From an uncultured Clostridia bacterium (GTDB lineage: Bacteria > Bacillota > Clostridia > Christensenellales > UBA1242), in assembly GCA_944380695.1 (NCBI GenBank), contig CALWII010000077.1:1-16037 (forward strand): DNA of 16,037 nucleotides, given 5' to 3'. The notes under the pieces are model-generated. The model was not told the origin of the DNA, searched no databases, and saw only the letters and a list, made by a program, of their open reading frames with translations. Position numbers and translations under genes: made by a program. This document shows, one piece after another, positions 1-6,927 of the stretch (its first letter is position 1; every line of letters starts with the position of its first letter).

Positions 1-44
1 AACTGATTACGCATCATAAACGTACAAATTTTGTAGAGGATAAT

Positions 45-72
45 ATTATAACACAAAAACAAAAGATGTCAA
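45..72 (-). promoter_or_regulatory. Strong sigma-A-type promoter firing out of the left edge
   Basis: On the minus strand there is a perfect TTGACA (67-72) and a perfect TATAAT (45-50) with a 16 bp spacer; a TG one base upstream of the -10 makes it an extended -10 as well. Transcription would start near position 38 and leave the window at base 1, so the gene it serves is not visible. The promoter lies downstream of uvrC, so the next gene leftward is probably a separate transcription unit. No Shine-Dalgarno-plus-start combination is clear in bases 1-40. Confidence 0.7.
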
Positions 73-128
73 AGAAAAATATTAGGTAAGTTAAAAATAA
101 ATTCTTAATTTATAACATTAATTAAATT

Positions 129-1940
129 TTACAAATTGTTTTGTAAGTGTTCTTTTATTTTATGTGCTAGTGCTTCATTTATTTCAGGCAAAATGCACAA
201 TTCCGCTATGCTTGCCTTTTTTATTGCATCAACATTTCCGAAGGCTCTTAAAAGTGCTGTGATTTTTTTTGTCCCCAATCCTTTTATACCGTCCAGTGCA
301 CTCTCGATTTGATTCTTTGTTCGCACTTGTCTGTGAAATGTTATGGCAAAACGGTGCGCTTCATCTCTTATTCTTTGGACTAATTTTAACTCGGCACTTC
401 CTGGTTTTAAAAGTATTGGCTTTGAAGAATAAGGGGTAAAAATTTCCTCAATTCTTTTTGCAATAGAGACCATAGGAATGTTTAATGCAAATTTATTGAG
501 TATGCTTAAGCAGGAAGACAGTTGACCTTTCCCACCATCAATAATAATTAAATCAGGGGCAGATTTAAAGCTTTCGCCTTTGCCTTCGACGAGACGAGAG
601 AGGCGTCGAGTTAGTGTTTCTTGTAGCGATGCGAAATCGTTTGAGCCTTTAACATATTTTATTTTAAATTTTCTATACTGGTTTTTTGCTGGTTCGCCAT
701 TGATAAAAACAACCATAGATGCGACTTTGTTGGTACCGCTTATATGTGAAATGTCGTAACATTCCATTCTAACCGGCAACGATGGGAGAGAAAGAGCGTC
801 TTGTAATTTCTTTAAAGCACCAATAGTATTGGCGTATTTTATTTTGTTTTTTTCTATATGCTTTTCTAAATATTCAGTTGCGTTTTCTTTAGCCATTTTT
901 AGAAGAGTTAAATTAATTCCGTGAGGATTTGAATTGACTTTTACCGACTTATTAAAAGTTGAAACAAGAAGCTTGGCGTCATCTAAAGTATGGCTCAAAA
1001 TAATTTCTTCGGGAACAATCATATTTTCATAGTATTGAATCAAAAAATTAAAAAGCGTTTGGTTTTCTTCAAGACTTGCATCGTTGACTTGATAATTCAT
1101 CACCCCCAAAATTTTTCCGCCACGGATAATCATAGAGGTGATGACTCCGTTTAATCCGTCGGTGACATAGGCAAAAACATCTTTGTTAACATCTTTTGGT
1201 AGATTTGCGACAACCCTTTGTTTTAATTTTGTCACCATTTTTAATCTTTCACGATAAAGTATAGCGCTTTCAAAATTCTCATTGTTTGATGCGTTTATCA
1301 TTTTTTCTGTTAAAATTTTTTCAATTTCTTCATCATTTCCGTCTAAAAAGTTTATAACTTTTTTTATGCGCTCGTCATATTCTTTTTTGCTTACTCTTTT
1401 TGTACAAGGGGCGCAACAAAGTCCAAGAGAATAATTCAAACATTCTCTTCTAGCTTTTGAAGTCTCTGTAATCTTCGAATTGCAAGTTCGCAAGCCAAAA
1501 GCTGAATTTGCTGTTTTCACGATTTCACTTGCGCTTAATCCGGCAAAATAAGGACCAAAGTATTTCACACCAGGTTTGCCAATTTTTTTTTTTTTTTTCA
1601 ATTTTGGGAAGGGGTCATTGAGATCTAGTGCTATATATGGGAATGCCTTCCCATCTTTTAAAAGAATATTGTAATACGGTTGATATTTTTTTATTAGGTT
1701 GCTTTCAAGAGCAAGCGCATCTCGTTCTGAAATTGTTATAAAGTAGTCAAAACTATCGATATTATTGACCATTGCTTGAACTTTTGTTGGTTTTGGAGAT
1801 GAACGGAAGTACTGGCTAACTCTGTTTTTTAAATTTTTTTTTTTTTTTACATAAATAACTGTGCCGTCCTTATCTTTCATAATGTAAACGCCACTTTTTG
1901 TTGGTAAAGATAATATTTTATTTTTTATATTTTCGTTCAT
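129..1940 (-). CDS. uvrC: Excinuclease ABC subunit C (UvrC)
   Basis: UvrC makes the dual incisions in nucleotide excision repair after UvrA/UvrB have located damage. A TTG-started reading extends to 1952, but I prefer the ATG at 1938-1940 (603 residues, normal for the family). In that numbering: GIY-YIG nuclease domain about 10-95 with GVY and a late glutamate in ALESNLIKKYQP; four conserved-type cysteines between about 153 and 179 (CLNYSLGLCCAPC region, the Fe-S cluster site known in UvrC); UVR helix pair about 205-240 that binds UvrB; RNase H-like nuclease with YDISH (D396) and IDGGKGQ (D468); C-terminal helix-hairpin-helix pair from about 550. Odd: the usual YVGKAKNLK reads YVKKKKNLK, encoded by a 15-A run, and a second 16-A run encodes KKKKK before the KYFGPY motif. 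The start overlaps the end of tmk by 23 bp, so translation is probably coupled; last gene of hisS-tmk-uvrC. Confidence 0.95.
   Translation of the reverse strand: MNENIKNKILSLPTKSGVYIMKDKDGTVIYVKKKKNLKNRVSQYFRSSPKPTKVQAMVNNIDSFDYFITISERDALALESNLIKKYQPYYNILLKDGKAFPYIALDLNDPFPKLKKKKKIGKPGVKYFGPYFAGLSASEIVKTANSAFGLRTCNSKITETSKARRECLNYSLGLCCAPCTKRVSKKEYDERIKKVINFLDGNDEEIEKILTEKMINASNNENFESAILYRERLKMVTKLKQRVVANLPKDVNKDVFAYVTDGLNGVITSMIIRGGKILGVMNYQVNDASLEENQTLFNFLIQYYENMIVPEEIILSHTLDDAKLLVSTFNKSVKVNSNPHGINLTLLKMAKENATEYLEKHIEKNKIKYANTIGALKKLQDALSLPSLPVRMECYDISHISGTNKVASMVVFINGEPAKNQYRKFKIKYVKGSNDFASLQETLTRRLSRLVEGKGESFKSAPDLIIIDGGKGQLSSCLSILNKFALNIPMVSIAKRIEEIFTPYSSKPILLKPGSAELKLVQRIRDEAHRFAITFHRQVRTKNQIESALDGIKGLGTKKITALLRAFGNVDAIKKASIAELCILPEINEALAHKIKEHLQNNL
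1583..1598 (-). repeat. 16-base poly-A tract inside uvrC (distal)
   Basis: Sixteen consecutive T on the plus strand, read as A on the coding strand, encode KKKKK just upstream of IGKPGVKYFGPY in UvrC. The reading frame is intact. Tracts of this length are prone to slippage in replication and in sequencing. Confidence 0.9.
1834..1848 (-). repeat. 15-base poly-A tract inside uvrC (GIY-YIG region)
   Basis: Fifteen consecutive T on the plus strand, A on the coding strand, encode KKKK where almost all UvrC proteins have G-K-A-K of the YVGKAKNLKNR segment. The frame is preserved, but the glycine of the YIG half of the nuclease motif is missing. Confidence 0.9.
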
Positions 1941-2586
1941 AATCTTTAACAATTTTTAACACTTTTTCACCAATTATTTCTTTTGAAAGCAAAACTCCAT
2001 TTTTTTCGCAATCAACTTTTTGAAAGTTATAAAGTCTAGAAAGTTTTAAATATGTATTTTCAGCATTTTTTAAATATTCTCTGTTTGACTCGTGGGCGTC
2101 TTTTTTTTCTTTTCTATTTGCCAACAATTTTTGTACAGTGTCTGAATTAAGATATAGAAATATTACTAAATCAGGTTTTGGAAGATTTAACATTTCAAAC
2201 TCCAATTGATATATGAATTTGAAAAATTGTTTTTGTTTGTTAGTGGGTATTTTGCAACCCTGGTGCGCCATATTTGAATAAACATATCTGTCAATAATAA
2301 CATAGTCGTATTCTTTTGTCGCCTTTTCAATATCTTCTATATTGTATTTTCTGTCCGCGGCGTAATATAGCGAAGCTACTATTGGGTCAACTTTCGTTGG
2401 GTCTTCAAAATAAGATTGTCCAAATTTTCCTAAATAAGGACCGGCGATAATTTTGCCGGTAGGGGACTCATAATAAGGAAAATAAAACTTTTTAACAGTT
2501 TTTCCCGCTTTTTTTAAATTTTCTGTTAAAATATTTGATTGGGTTTCTTTTCCCGAACAATCTGTCCCTTCAAAAGTGATTATCAT
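1918..2586 (-). CDS. tmk: Thymidylate kinase (dTMP kinase)
   Basis: Phosphorylates dTMP to dTDP with ATP, the last specific step toward dTTP. The 222 residues are slightly longer than typical (about 205-215). Visible features: P-loop FEGTDCSGKET at 5-15; DRY motif at 99-101 (in IIDRYVYSN), which positions dTMP; a LID-like basic segment ANRKEKKDAHESNREY around 156-171. The P-loop has glutamate (E14) directly after the lysine where most P-loops have Ser/Thr; this position varies in the family (Mycobacterium tuberculosis Tmk has Arg), so an active enzyme is still likely. The start is fixed by AAGGAG ending 8 bases before the ATG, and this site lies inside the last codons of hisS. The 3' end overlaps uvrC. 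Middle gene of hisS-tmk-uvrC. Confidence 0.9.
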   Translation of the reverse strand: MIITFEGTDCSGKETQSNILTENLKKAGKTVKKFYFPYYESPTGKIIAGPYLGKFGQSYFEDPTKVDPIVASLYYAADRKYNIEDIEKATKEYDYVIIDRYVYSNMAHQGCKIPTNKQKQFFKFIYQLEFEMLNLPKPDLVIFLYLNSDTVQKLLANRKEKKDAHESNREYLKNAENTYLKLSRLYNFQKVDCEKNGVLLSKEIIGEKVLKIVKDYERKYKK

Positions 2587-2588
2587 TT

Positions 2589-3890
2589 TTATCTCCTTAA
2601 ATTAATTATTTCTTCATAAGTGAGTAAATTTTGTTCGCCAGTTGACATATTTTTAACAGAATATTTTAACGCCTTTAATTCGTTTTCACCTACAATTATA
2701 ACAGTTTGAACTCCTTTTTTATTGGCATCTTTCAGTTTTGATTTAAAACTTTTATCATTAAACAAAACCTCACAAGAGATACCGTCCTTTCTTAATTTGG
2801 AAGACAAACTTAAGCACTGTGGTAAAGTGTCTCCAAGAGGAATAATTGCGACATTGTTGTTTTGATAGTTTTGTTTATTTATTAAATCAGTTTGTTGAAG
2901 AATGTCGAATAATCGACTTAAACCAATACTCATTCCGACGCCCGGCAATTTCTTTGAAGAAAAATAATTAGCGAGATTGTCATATCTTCCGCCACCGCCG
3001 ACTGCGCCCATATTGTGATGATCTTTGAGAAAAACTTCAAATACGCAACCGGTGTAATAGTTGTGTCCTCTTATTATATTCATATTAAAAATGTAGTTAT
3101 TAACACTTAAATTTTTTAGGTGTTGGTCGACTTCCTTTAATTCCTCAATTCCTTCTACAAGTGTTTGATTTTTTGATAATTTGAGCAAATTTTTATTAAT
3201 TTCACCAAAATTTCCTTTAATTTTTATAAAATCCAGTAAAATTTTGCATTTTTTATTGTCTAAATTTAACTCGAACAGTAATTTTAATGTTTCTTCTTCT
3301 CCAATTTTTTCATATTTGTCAAGTATAGTAGATATCTCTTGAAATCTATTTGCTTCGCCTATACTTTCTATAACACCGTATAAAATTTTACGGTTAGATA
3401 TTTCTACTTGGCAGTCCAAATTAAGCTCGTTAAAAATGTCTTCATAAAGCGATATACATTCTGCATCGGCGACAAGTGAAAGATTTTCGTTTCCAATAAT
3501 ATCTGCGTCGCATTGGTAAAATTCACGGTAGCGACCTTTTTGAGGTCGTTCTCCTCTGTATACTTTACCTATTTGAAATCTTTTAAAAGGAAATGTAAGT
3601 TCTCCTTCCTTCATAGCGACATATCTTGCTAAAGGAACAGTAAAATCATATCTTAAACAAGCATCAGTGGAACCCTTTTCGAATCTATAAATTTGCTTAT
3701 CTATTTCTCCCCCTGATTTTGCTAAAAGAATTTCAGAATATTCCATAACAGGTGTGTCTAGTGGCAAAAATGCGTGCCTCAAAAAAACATTTTTAATTTT
3801 TTGAATAATGTTTTCAAAAACAAGTTCCTGTTCAGGCTCCAACTCCCAGAAGCCGGTCACTTTTCTTGGTAAAATTTTTTTATCTTGCAT
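2589..3890 (-). CDS. hisS: Histidyl-tRNA synthetase
   Basis: Class II aminoacyl-tRNA synthetase charging tRNA-His; cytoplasmic homodimer in known cases. 433 residues, normal length. Visible: class II core with motif 2 YRGERPQKGRYREFYQCD (111-128), histidine-specific segment RGHNYYTGCVFE (274-285; more commonly RGLDYYTRTVFE), motif 3 GVGMSIGLSRLFD (317-329), and a C-terminal anticodon-binding domain from about residue 346. The regulatory subunit HisZ is a possible confusion, but motif 2 and the C-terminal domain favour a true synthetase. ATG at 3888-3890 follows the ribosome site TGAGGTAG. It has its own promoter and is the first gene of the operon; its stop is 2 bp from tmk. Confidence 0.93.
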   Translation of the reverse strand: MQDKKILPRKVTGFWELEPEQELVFENIIQKIKNVFLRHAFLPLDTPVMEYSEILLAKSGGEIDKQIYRFEKGSTDACLRYDFTVPLARYVAMKEGELTFPFKRFQIGKVYRGERPQKGRYREFYQCDADIIGNENLSLVADAECISLYEDIFNELNLDCQVEISNRKILYGVIESIGEANRFQEISTILDKYEKIGEEETLKLLFELNLDNKKCKILLDFIKIKGNFGEINKNLLKLSKNQTLVEGIEELKEVDQHLKNLSVNNYIFNMNIIRGHNYYTGCVFEVFLKDHHNMGAVGGGGRYDNLANYFSSKKLPGVGMSIGLSRLFDILQQTDLINKQNYQNNNVAIIPLGDTLPQCLSLSSKLRKDGISCEVLFNDKSFKSKLKDANKKGVQTVIIVGENELKALKYSVKNMSTGEQNLLTYEEIINLRR

Positions 3891-3908
3891 AACTACCTCA
3901 TCAAAAAA

Positions 3909-3937
3909 ATTTTATACTATTGCTAAAAAAATGTCAA
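3909..3937 (-). promoter_or_regulatory. Promoter of the hisS-tmk-uvrC operon
   Basis: Minus-strand TTGACA (3932-3937, perfect), 17 bp spacer, TAAAAT (3909-3914, 5 of 6). The predicted start near 3902 leaves a leader of only about a dozen bases before the hisS ATG, just enough for its ribosome site, so there is no room for a T-box leader. Confidence 0.75.
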
Positions 3938-3977
3938 ATAAACAGCCAAACATTAATAAGTCGAATTAAATAATTCC

Positions 3978-4005
3978 AAAAAAAAACGGTCTTGAATAAG
4001 ACCGT
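3978..4005 (-). terminator. Rho-independent terminator for transcripts from helD
   Basis: Perfect 8 bp stem ACGGTCTT/AAGACCGT (3986-3993 and 3998-4005) with loop GAAT. On the minus strand the stem is followed by an eight-T tract (3978-3985). It sits about 300 bases beyond the helD stop, so the DnaA-box region would be transcribed as the helD 3' untranslated region unless termination happens earlier. Confidence 0.85.
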
Positions 4006-4038
4006 AATAACTCAAAAAAAATTGTAATTTGTTATAAC

Positions 4039-4164
4039 TTTTCCACCAAAACTTATCCACATTTCCACAATCAAATATTTATGCAAAAGTGTTTATTTTT
4101 ATGCAAAAGTACGATTTATGTGGATTTGGTGGATAAATTACAATAAGTTATCCACATTTCCACA
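4039..4164. other. Cluster of DnaA-box sequences in the 410 bp hisS-helD gap
   Basis: The intergenic region 3891-4303 holds no gene. Two perfect TTATCCACA boxes lie at 4053-4061 and 4148-4156. Each is immediately followed by TTTCCACA (4062-4069, 4157-4164), so a 17-base direct repeat occurs 95 bp apart. On the minus strand TTATCCACC (4128-4136) has one mismatch and AAATCCACA (4119-4127) two; TTTTCCACC (4039-4047) on the plus strand has two. Flanks are very AT-rich. The spacing and mixed orientation resemble a replication origin or a DnaA-titrating/reactivating site. No dnaA gene is in the window, and the genes do not diverge around the site, so its role is open. Confidence 0.65.
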
Positions 4165-4303
4165 TATTTTTATTGAGTTTAATGTTTAAATTCGTTTTTT
4201 AAGGGAAGTTGTCCAGCTTTTGTTTAAAGATTATGAAGAATGTTAATCGTATATGACAAATCTTGAAATAAAAAATAGTAAATTTTTGCCGATTTTTGCA
4301 TAA
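4079..4303. repeat. Three copies of TTATGCAAAA around the DnaA-box cluster
   Basis: TTATGCAAAA occurs at 4079-4088 and 4099-4108 as a direct repeat exactly 20 bp apart; the match extends to 13 bases (TTTATGCAAAAGT, 4078-4090 and 4098-4110). It occurs once inverted at 4294-4303, abutting the helD stop codon. The direct pair lies between the two DnaA double boxes. Two-helical-turn spacing is typical of cooperative protein binding, but no protein is identified. Confidence 0.6.
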
Positions 4304-6337
4304 TCATACTTTTTTCAAAAACCTAGATTTTTCGCCTTCGTAAATTATATCAAGCTTGTGTAAAGCTCGAGTTGTAGCCACATACAACATATTTTTGTCC
4401 AACTCCGAATAATAGTTGCATTTGTCAGCATAAGGAATAATGACGTGATCAAATTCGATTCCTTTTGATGTAGCTGCAGTTGTTAACACAAGTGGGTAAT
4501 CAAATGAGTAGTCGGTTCCGACTATTATTTTGAATTGAATTTGATTTTTCAAAAGTTTTGCGAGCTGATTAACTTCTGCTGTGGTTTTGCATACTATTGC
4601 AGTATGTTCGAATTTGTTTTTGTTATCGTTGATAATTTTTAAGATTTCGTTTACAGTGTTTGTGGTCTTTGTTATTGTTGGTGCTTCTCCTTCACGATTC
4701 ATATTGATTACACCTTTCAGTCCTATAAGTTTTTGACTGAACAAAGAAATTTGTTTTGTTGACCTATAAGTTTTGTTAAGAACAATCAATTTTGCTTTTA
4801 AAAATCTTGAAAGTTCGAACAAGTATTTTTTTGAAAGACTTTTTTCGATGCATTGATTAATATCGCCTAAAATAATTTTTGGGCAATCCCATATTTGATT
4901 AAACAAATAAAAATGAACAGGAGTAAAGTCTTGCATTTCGTCAATTATCACATATTTTGTGTCAAATTTTCTGTTCAATCCAAAAATGAATTCTTTTATT
5001 AGTAATAGTGTCGCAGTGTCTTCATAAGGGATTTTTGAAAAATCAGGTATTTTAAGACCCTGGCGGGAAAAGAATATTTCGCATATTTTGAATATATCAT
5101 CTACTGGGAAAAATTTGTATAGCATATTTCTAAATCGTGGGAAGATGGCGTCGGTTTCTTTTTTTGACAAACCAAAGCGTTCGATTAAAATTTCTGCCAT
5201 ATAATTTATGCGTTTACTGATAGGTAAATTTGCAAAAGATTCAAAATATAATTTTTTTATTTCTTCTTTTGAAAAATAAAACGCATTGTAACTATCTTCT
5301 TTGGCATCATTAGGTTTAAATAGCATATCTTTTGGGTCGTATATTCCAGCGAATGTTTCGTTTAGAAATGTCAGTAAATCTTTTAAGTAGTCAAAAGATG
5401 ATTTGTAAGCGATTTCGTTTAATTTGGTTTGGTTTTTCTCGCTATAAATTTCGTCCATCAAATCTTCTCTAGGCTGAATCTGTCTTTTTAATTCTGATCT
5501 GGCAATATATGAAAAAGTCATTTCAATTACATTGTCTTCCCCCAATTCAGGCAAGACATCGCTAACATAATCTGAAAATAAGTTGGACGGTGAAAGAATC
5601 AAAACATCACTGCTTGAAAAGTCATTTCTGTGATTATATAAAAGATAACCTGCTCTGTGAAGGGCAATACTTGTTTTACCGGAACCTGCAACGCCTTGCA
5701 CTAATATTGTTCTAAAATTTTCTTCACGGATAATTGCGTTTTGCTCTTTTTGAATTGTTGAAACAATTTGACGCATTTTAGGTGAGGCGTGCTGACTTAA
5801 AACCTGTTGTAAGATTTCATCGTTAATGGTTTCTTTTGTATTTATATAATAATTTAATTTTCCGTTTTGAATGTTGTATTGCCGTTTTAAAGTAATTTCA
5901 CCATTTACTTTGCCGTTTAGAGAATTATAATAAGCATTTCCTTCGTTGTAATTATAATATAATTCGCTGATAGGGGCACGCCAATCATATACATATGAAA
6001 CATCGTCCAAAGCTATATGATGCAAACCAATATAATATTTTTCGGGTAATTCACAGTTTTCTTCTTTAAAATCTATGCGTGCAAAATATGGACGAGCTTT
6101 TAGTTTTACAAAAGCATCTATTCTTTTTGTTAAAGTGTCTATTGTCGCATCCGTTTCATTTATCTTGCTCAAATAAAAGGCAGAATCGGTGGTTTCTAAA
6201 GAATAAAAATTGTCTGCACGCTCCGAAAGTAATTCTGTATTGAGCCGCTTAACTTCTTCTCTTTCTTTTTCCCAAATTTCAAGATTTTTTTGAATAACAT
6301 TTTCGACTGTTTGTAGATACTTTTCTTCCTCTTTCAT
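4304..6337 (-). CDS. helD: HelD-like UvrD/Rep-superfamily helicase (RNA polymerase recycling)
   Basis: HelD proteins are superfamily 1 ATPases that bind stalled RNA polymerase and release it from nucleic acid. Reading from ATG 6335-6337 gives 677 residues, shorter than Bacillus HelD (about 770). A charged helical N-terminus (1-85) probably forms the coiled-coil arm. The HelD-typical YDWRAPISELYY is at about 117-128, Walker A GVAGSGKTS at 215-223, DEMQD at 466-470, GDINQ at 491-495, TYRST at 523-527, SKGIEFDHV at 624-632 and YVATTRAL at 652-659. The frame is open back to 6388, but the -10 box overlaps that extension, and GAGGG lies just before the ATG at 6337, which fixes the start. Monocistronic: own promoter, terminator upstream of it, and its distal terminator near 3986. 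Confidence 0.88.
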   Translation of the reverse strand: MKEEEKYLQTVENVIQKNLEIWEKEREEVKRLNTELLSERADNFYSLETTDSAFYLSKINETDATIDTLTKRIDAFVKLKARPYFARIDFKEENCELPEKYYIGLHHIALDDVSYVYDWRAPISELYYNYNEGNAYYNSLNGKVNGEITLKRQYNIQNGKLNYYINTKETINDEILQQVLSQHASPKMRQIVSTIQKEQNAIIREENFRTILVQGVAGSGKTSIALHRAGYLLYNHRNDFSSSDVLILSPSNLFSDYVSDVLPELGEDNVIEMTFSYIARSELKRQIQPREDLMDEIYSEKNQTKLNEIAYKSSFDYLKDLLTFLNETFAGIYDPKDMLFKPNDAKEDSYNAFYFSKEEIKKLYFESFANLPISKRINYMAEILIERFGLSKKETDAIFPRFRNMLYKFFPVDDIFKICEIFFSRQGLKIPDFSKIPYEDTATLLLIKEFIFGLNRKFDTKYVIIDEMQDFTPVHFYLFNQIWDCPKIILGDINQCIEKSLSKKYLFELSRFLKAKLIVLNKTYRSTKQISLFSQKLIGLKGVINMNREGEAPTITKTTNTVNEILKIINDNKNKFEHTAIVCKTTAEVNQLAKLLKNQIQFKIIVGTDYSFDYPLVLTTAATSKGIEFDHVIIPYADKCNYYSELDKNMLYVATTRALHKLDIIYEGEKSRFLKKV

Positions 6338-6359
6338 TCTTTCCCTCTTTTTTCGAGAC

Positions 6360-6388
6360 ATTATATCACATCTACATATATAAATCAA
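6360..6388 (-). promoter_or_regulatory. Promoter of helD
   Basis: Minus-strand TTGATT (6383-6388, 4 of 6), 17 bp spacer, perfect TATAAT (6360-6365) with an upstream TGA giving an extended -10. The predicted start near 6353 leaves a short leader with the GAGGG ribosome site before the ATG at 6337. Confidence 0.75.
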
Positions 6389-6422
6389 TGCATAATGAAC
6401 TTTTTTGATTTAAAAATCAAAT

Positions 6423-6456
6423 TTCTAAAAAAAACATTCGCTATGGCGAATGTTTT
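6423..6456 (-). terminator. Rho-independent terminator of the secB-like gene
   Basis: Perfect 11 bp stem AAAACATTCGC/GCGAATGTTTT (6431-6441 and 6446-6456) with loop TATG. On the minus strand the outer A-T pairs run into a continuous T tract. The stem begins within the stop codon of the upstream gene, so translation ends right at the hairpin. Confidence 0.88.
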
Positions 6457-6844
6457 AGGCTTGCAATGTTGGGACTGTAACCAGAGGTCCAATGGCGGAG
6501 TTGTTAGTCATATTGGCTATTAAAGTCGAAATATGCAAAACCAAGGCTTTGCATATTGGTGAAGTTTTAAAGTAGTCAGTAGGTTTTGCAAGTTCATCAA
6601 AATATTTTTTTTCTATAGCTACATCTGCGCTCATTTGCACAAATATTTTGAAAATACACTCTGGTTCGGGTACAACACTTCTTGCGATGGTAACACGTGC
6701 AACATTATCGTTAAGCAACTTTACCTCGATTTCATCTCCGACTCGAATGTTTACCATACTGCCTTCTTTTGGAGGGTCGAGTCGCTCGAATTCTGCACGG
6801 TCCAAGAGGGGTTTAAAATTCATATTTTTAATTATTTTATCCAT
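6455..6844 (-). CDS. SecB-like protein (putative chaperone fold)
   Basis: SecB and its relatives hold unfolded or export-bound proteins in the cytoplasm. The 129 residues are a little shorter than proteobacterial SecB (about 150). The basis is pattern likeness: a beta-rich middle (VNIRVGDEIEVKLL, VARVTIARSV, CIFKIFVQMSADVAI), then the helix CKALVLHISTLIANMT followed by NNSAIGPLVTVPTL. That end resembles the SecB C-terminal helix and its GxPPL-type tail. There is no signal peptide or membrane segment. ATG at 6842-6844 follows a strong AAAAGGAG. It lies 83 bp after gyrA with no terminator seen between, so it may be read through from gyrA; a perfect terminator follows. SecB-like proteins in Gram-positives are often toxin-antitoxin chaperones, but no toxin or antitoxin gene is next to it. 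The fold call is tentative. Confidence 0.6.
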   Translation of the reverse strand: MDKIIKNMNFKPLLDRAEFERLDPPKEGSMVNIRVGDEIEVKLLNDNVARVTIARSVVPEPECIFKIFVQMSADVAIEKKYFDELAKPTDYFKTSPICKALVLHISTLIANMTNNSAIGPLVTVPTLQA

Positions 6845-6927
6845 AATTTCTCCTTTTAAAGTAAAATATTTAGTATTTATTTACATTTTTTTATTTTTTA
6901 AGTCGTAGTTCCTTTACAAAATTAATT

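Noticed and set aside
73..128. Possible terminator after uvrC
   Set aside because: Only imperfect all-A/T pairing is visible; too weak to call.
3891..4303. Firm call of a bidirectional replication origin
   Set aside because: DnaA boxes are present, but dnaA is not in the window and gene strands do not diverge around the site, so only a candidate is reported.
4304..6388. Longer helD start at 6388
   Set aside because: The upstream extension overlaps the -35 to -10 promoter; the strong ribosome site fits the ATG at 6337.
6635..6908. Two short plus-strand frames opposite the secB-like gene
   Set aside because: Shadows of the minus-strand gene, with no ribosome site or recognisable protein.
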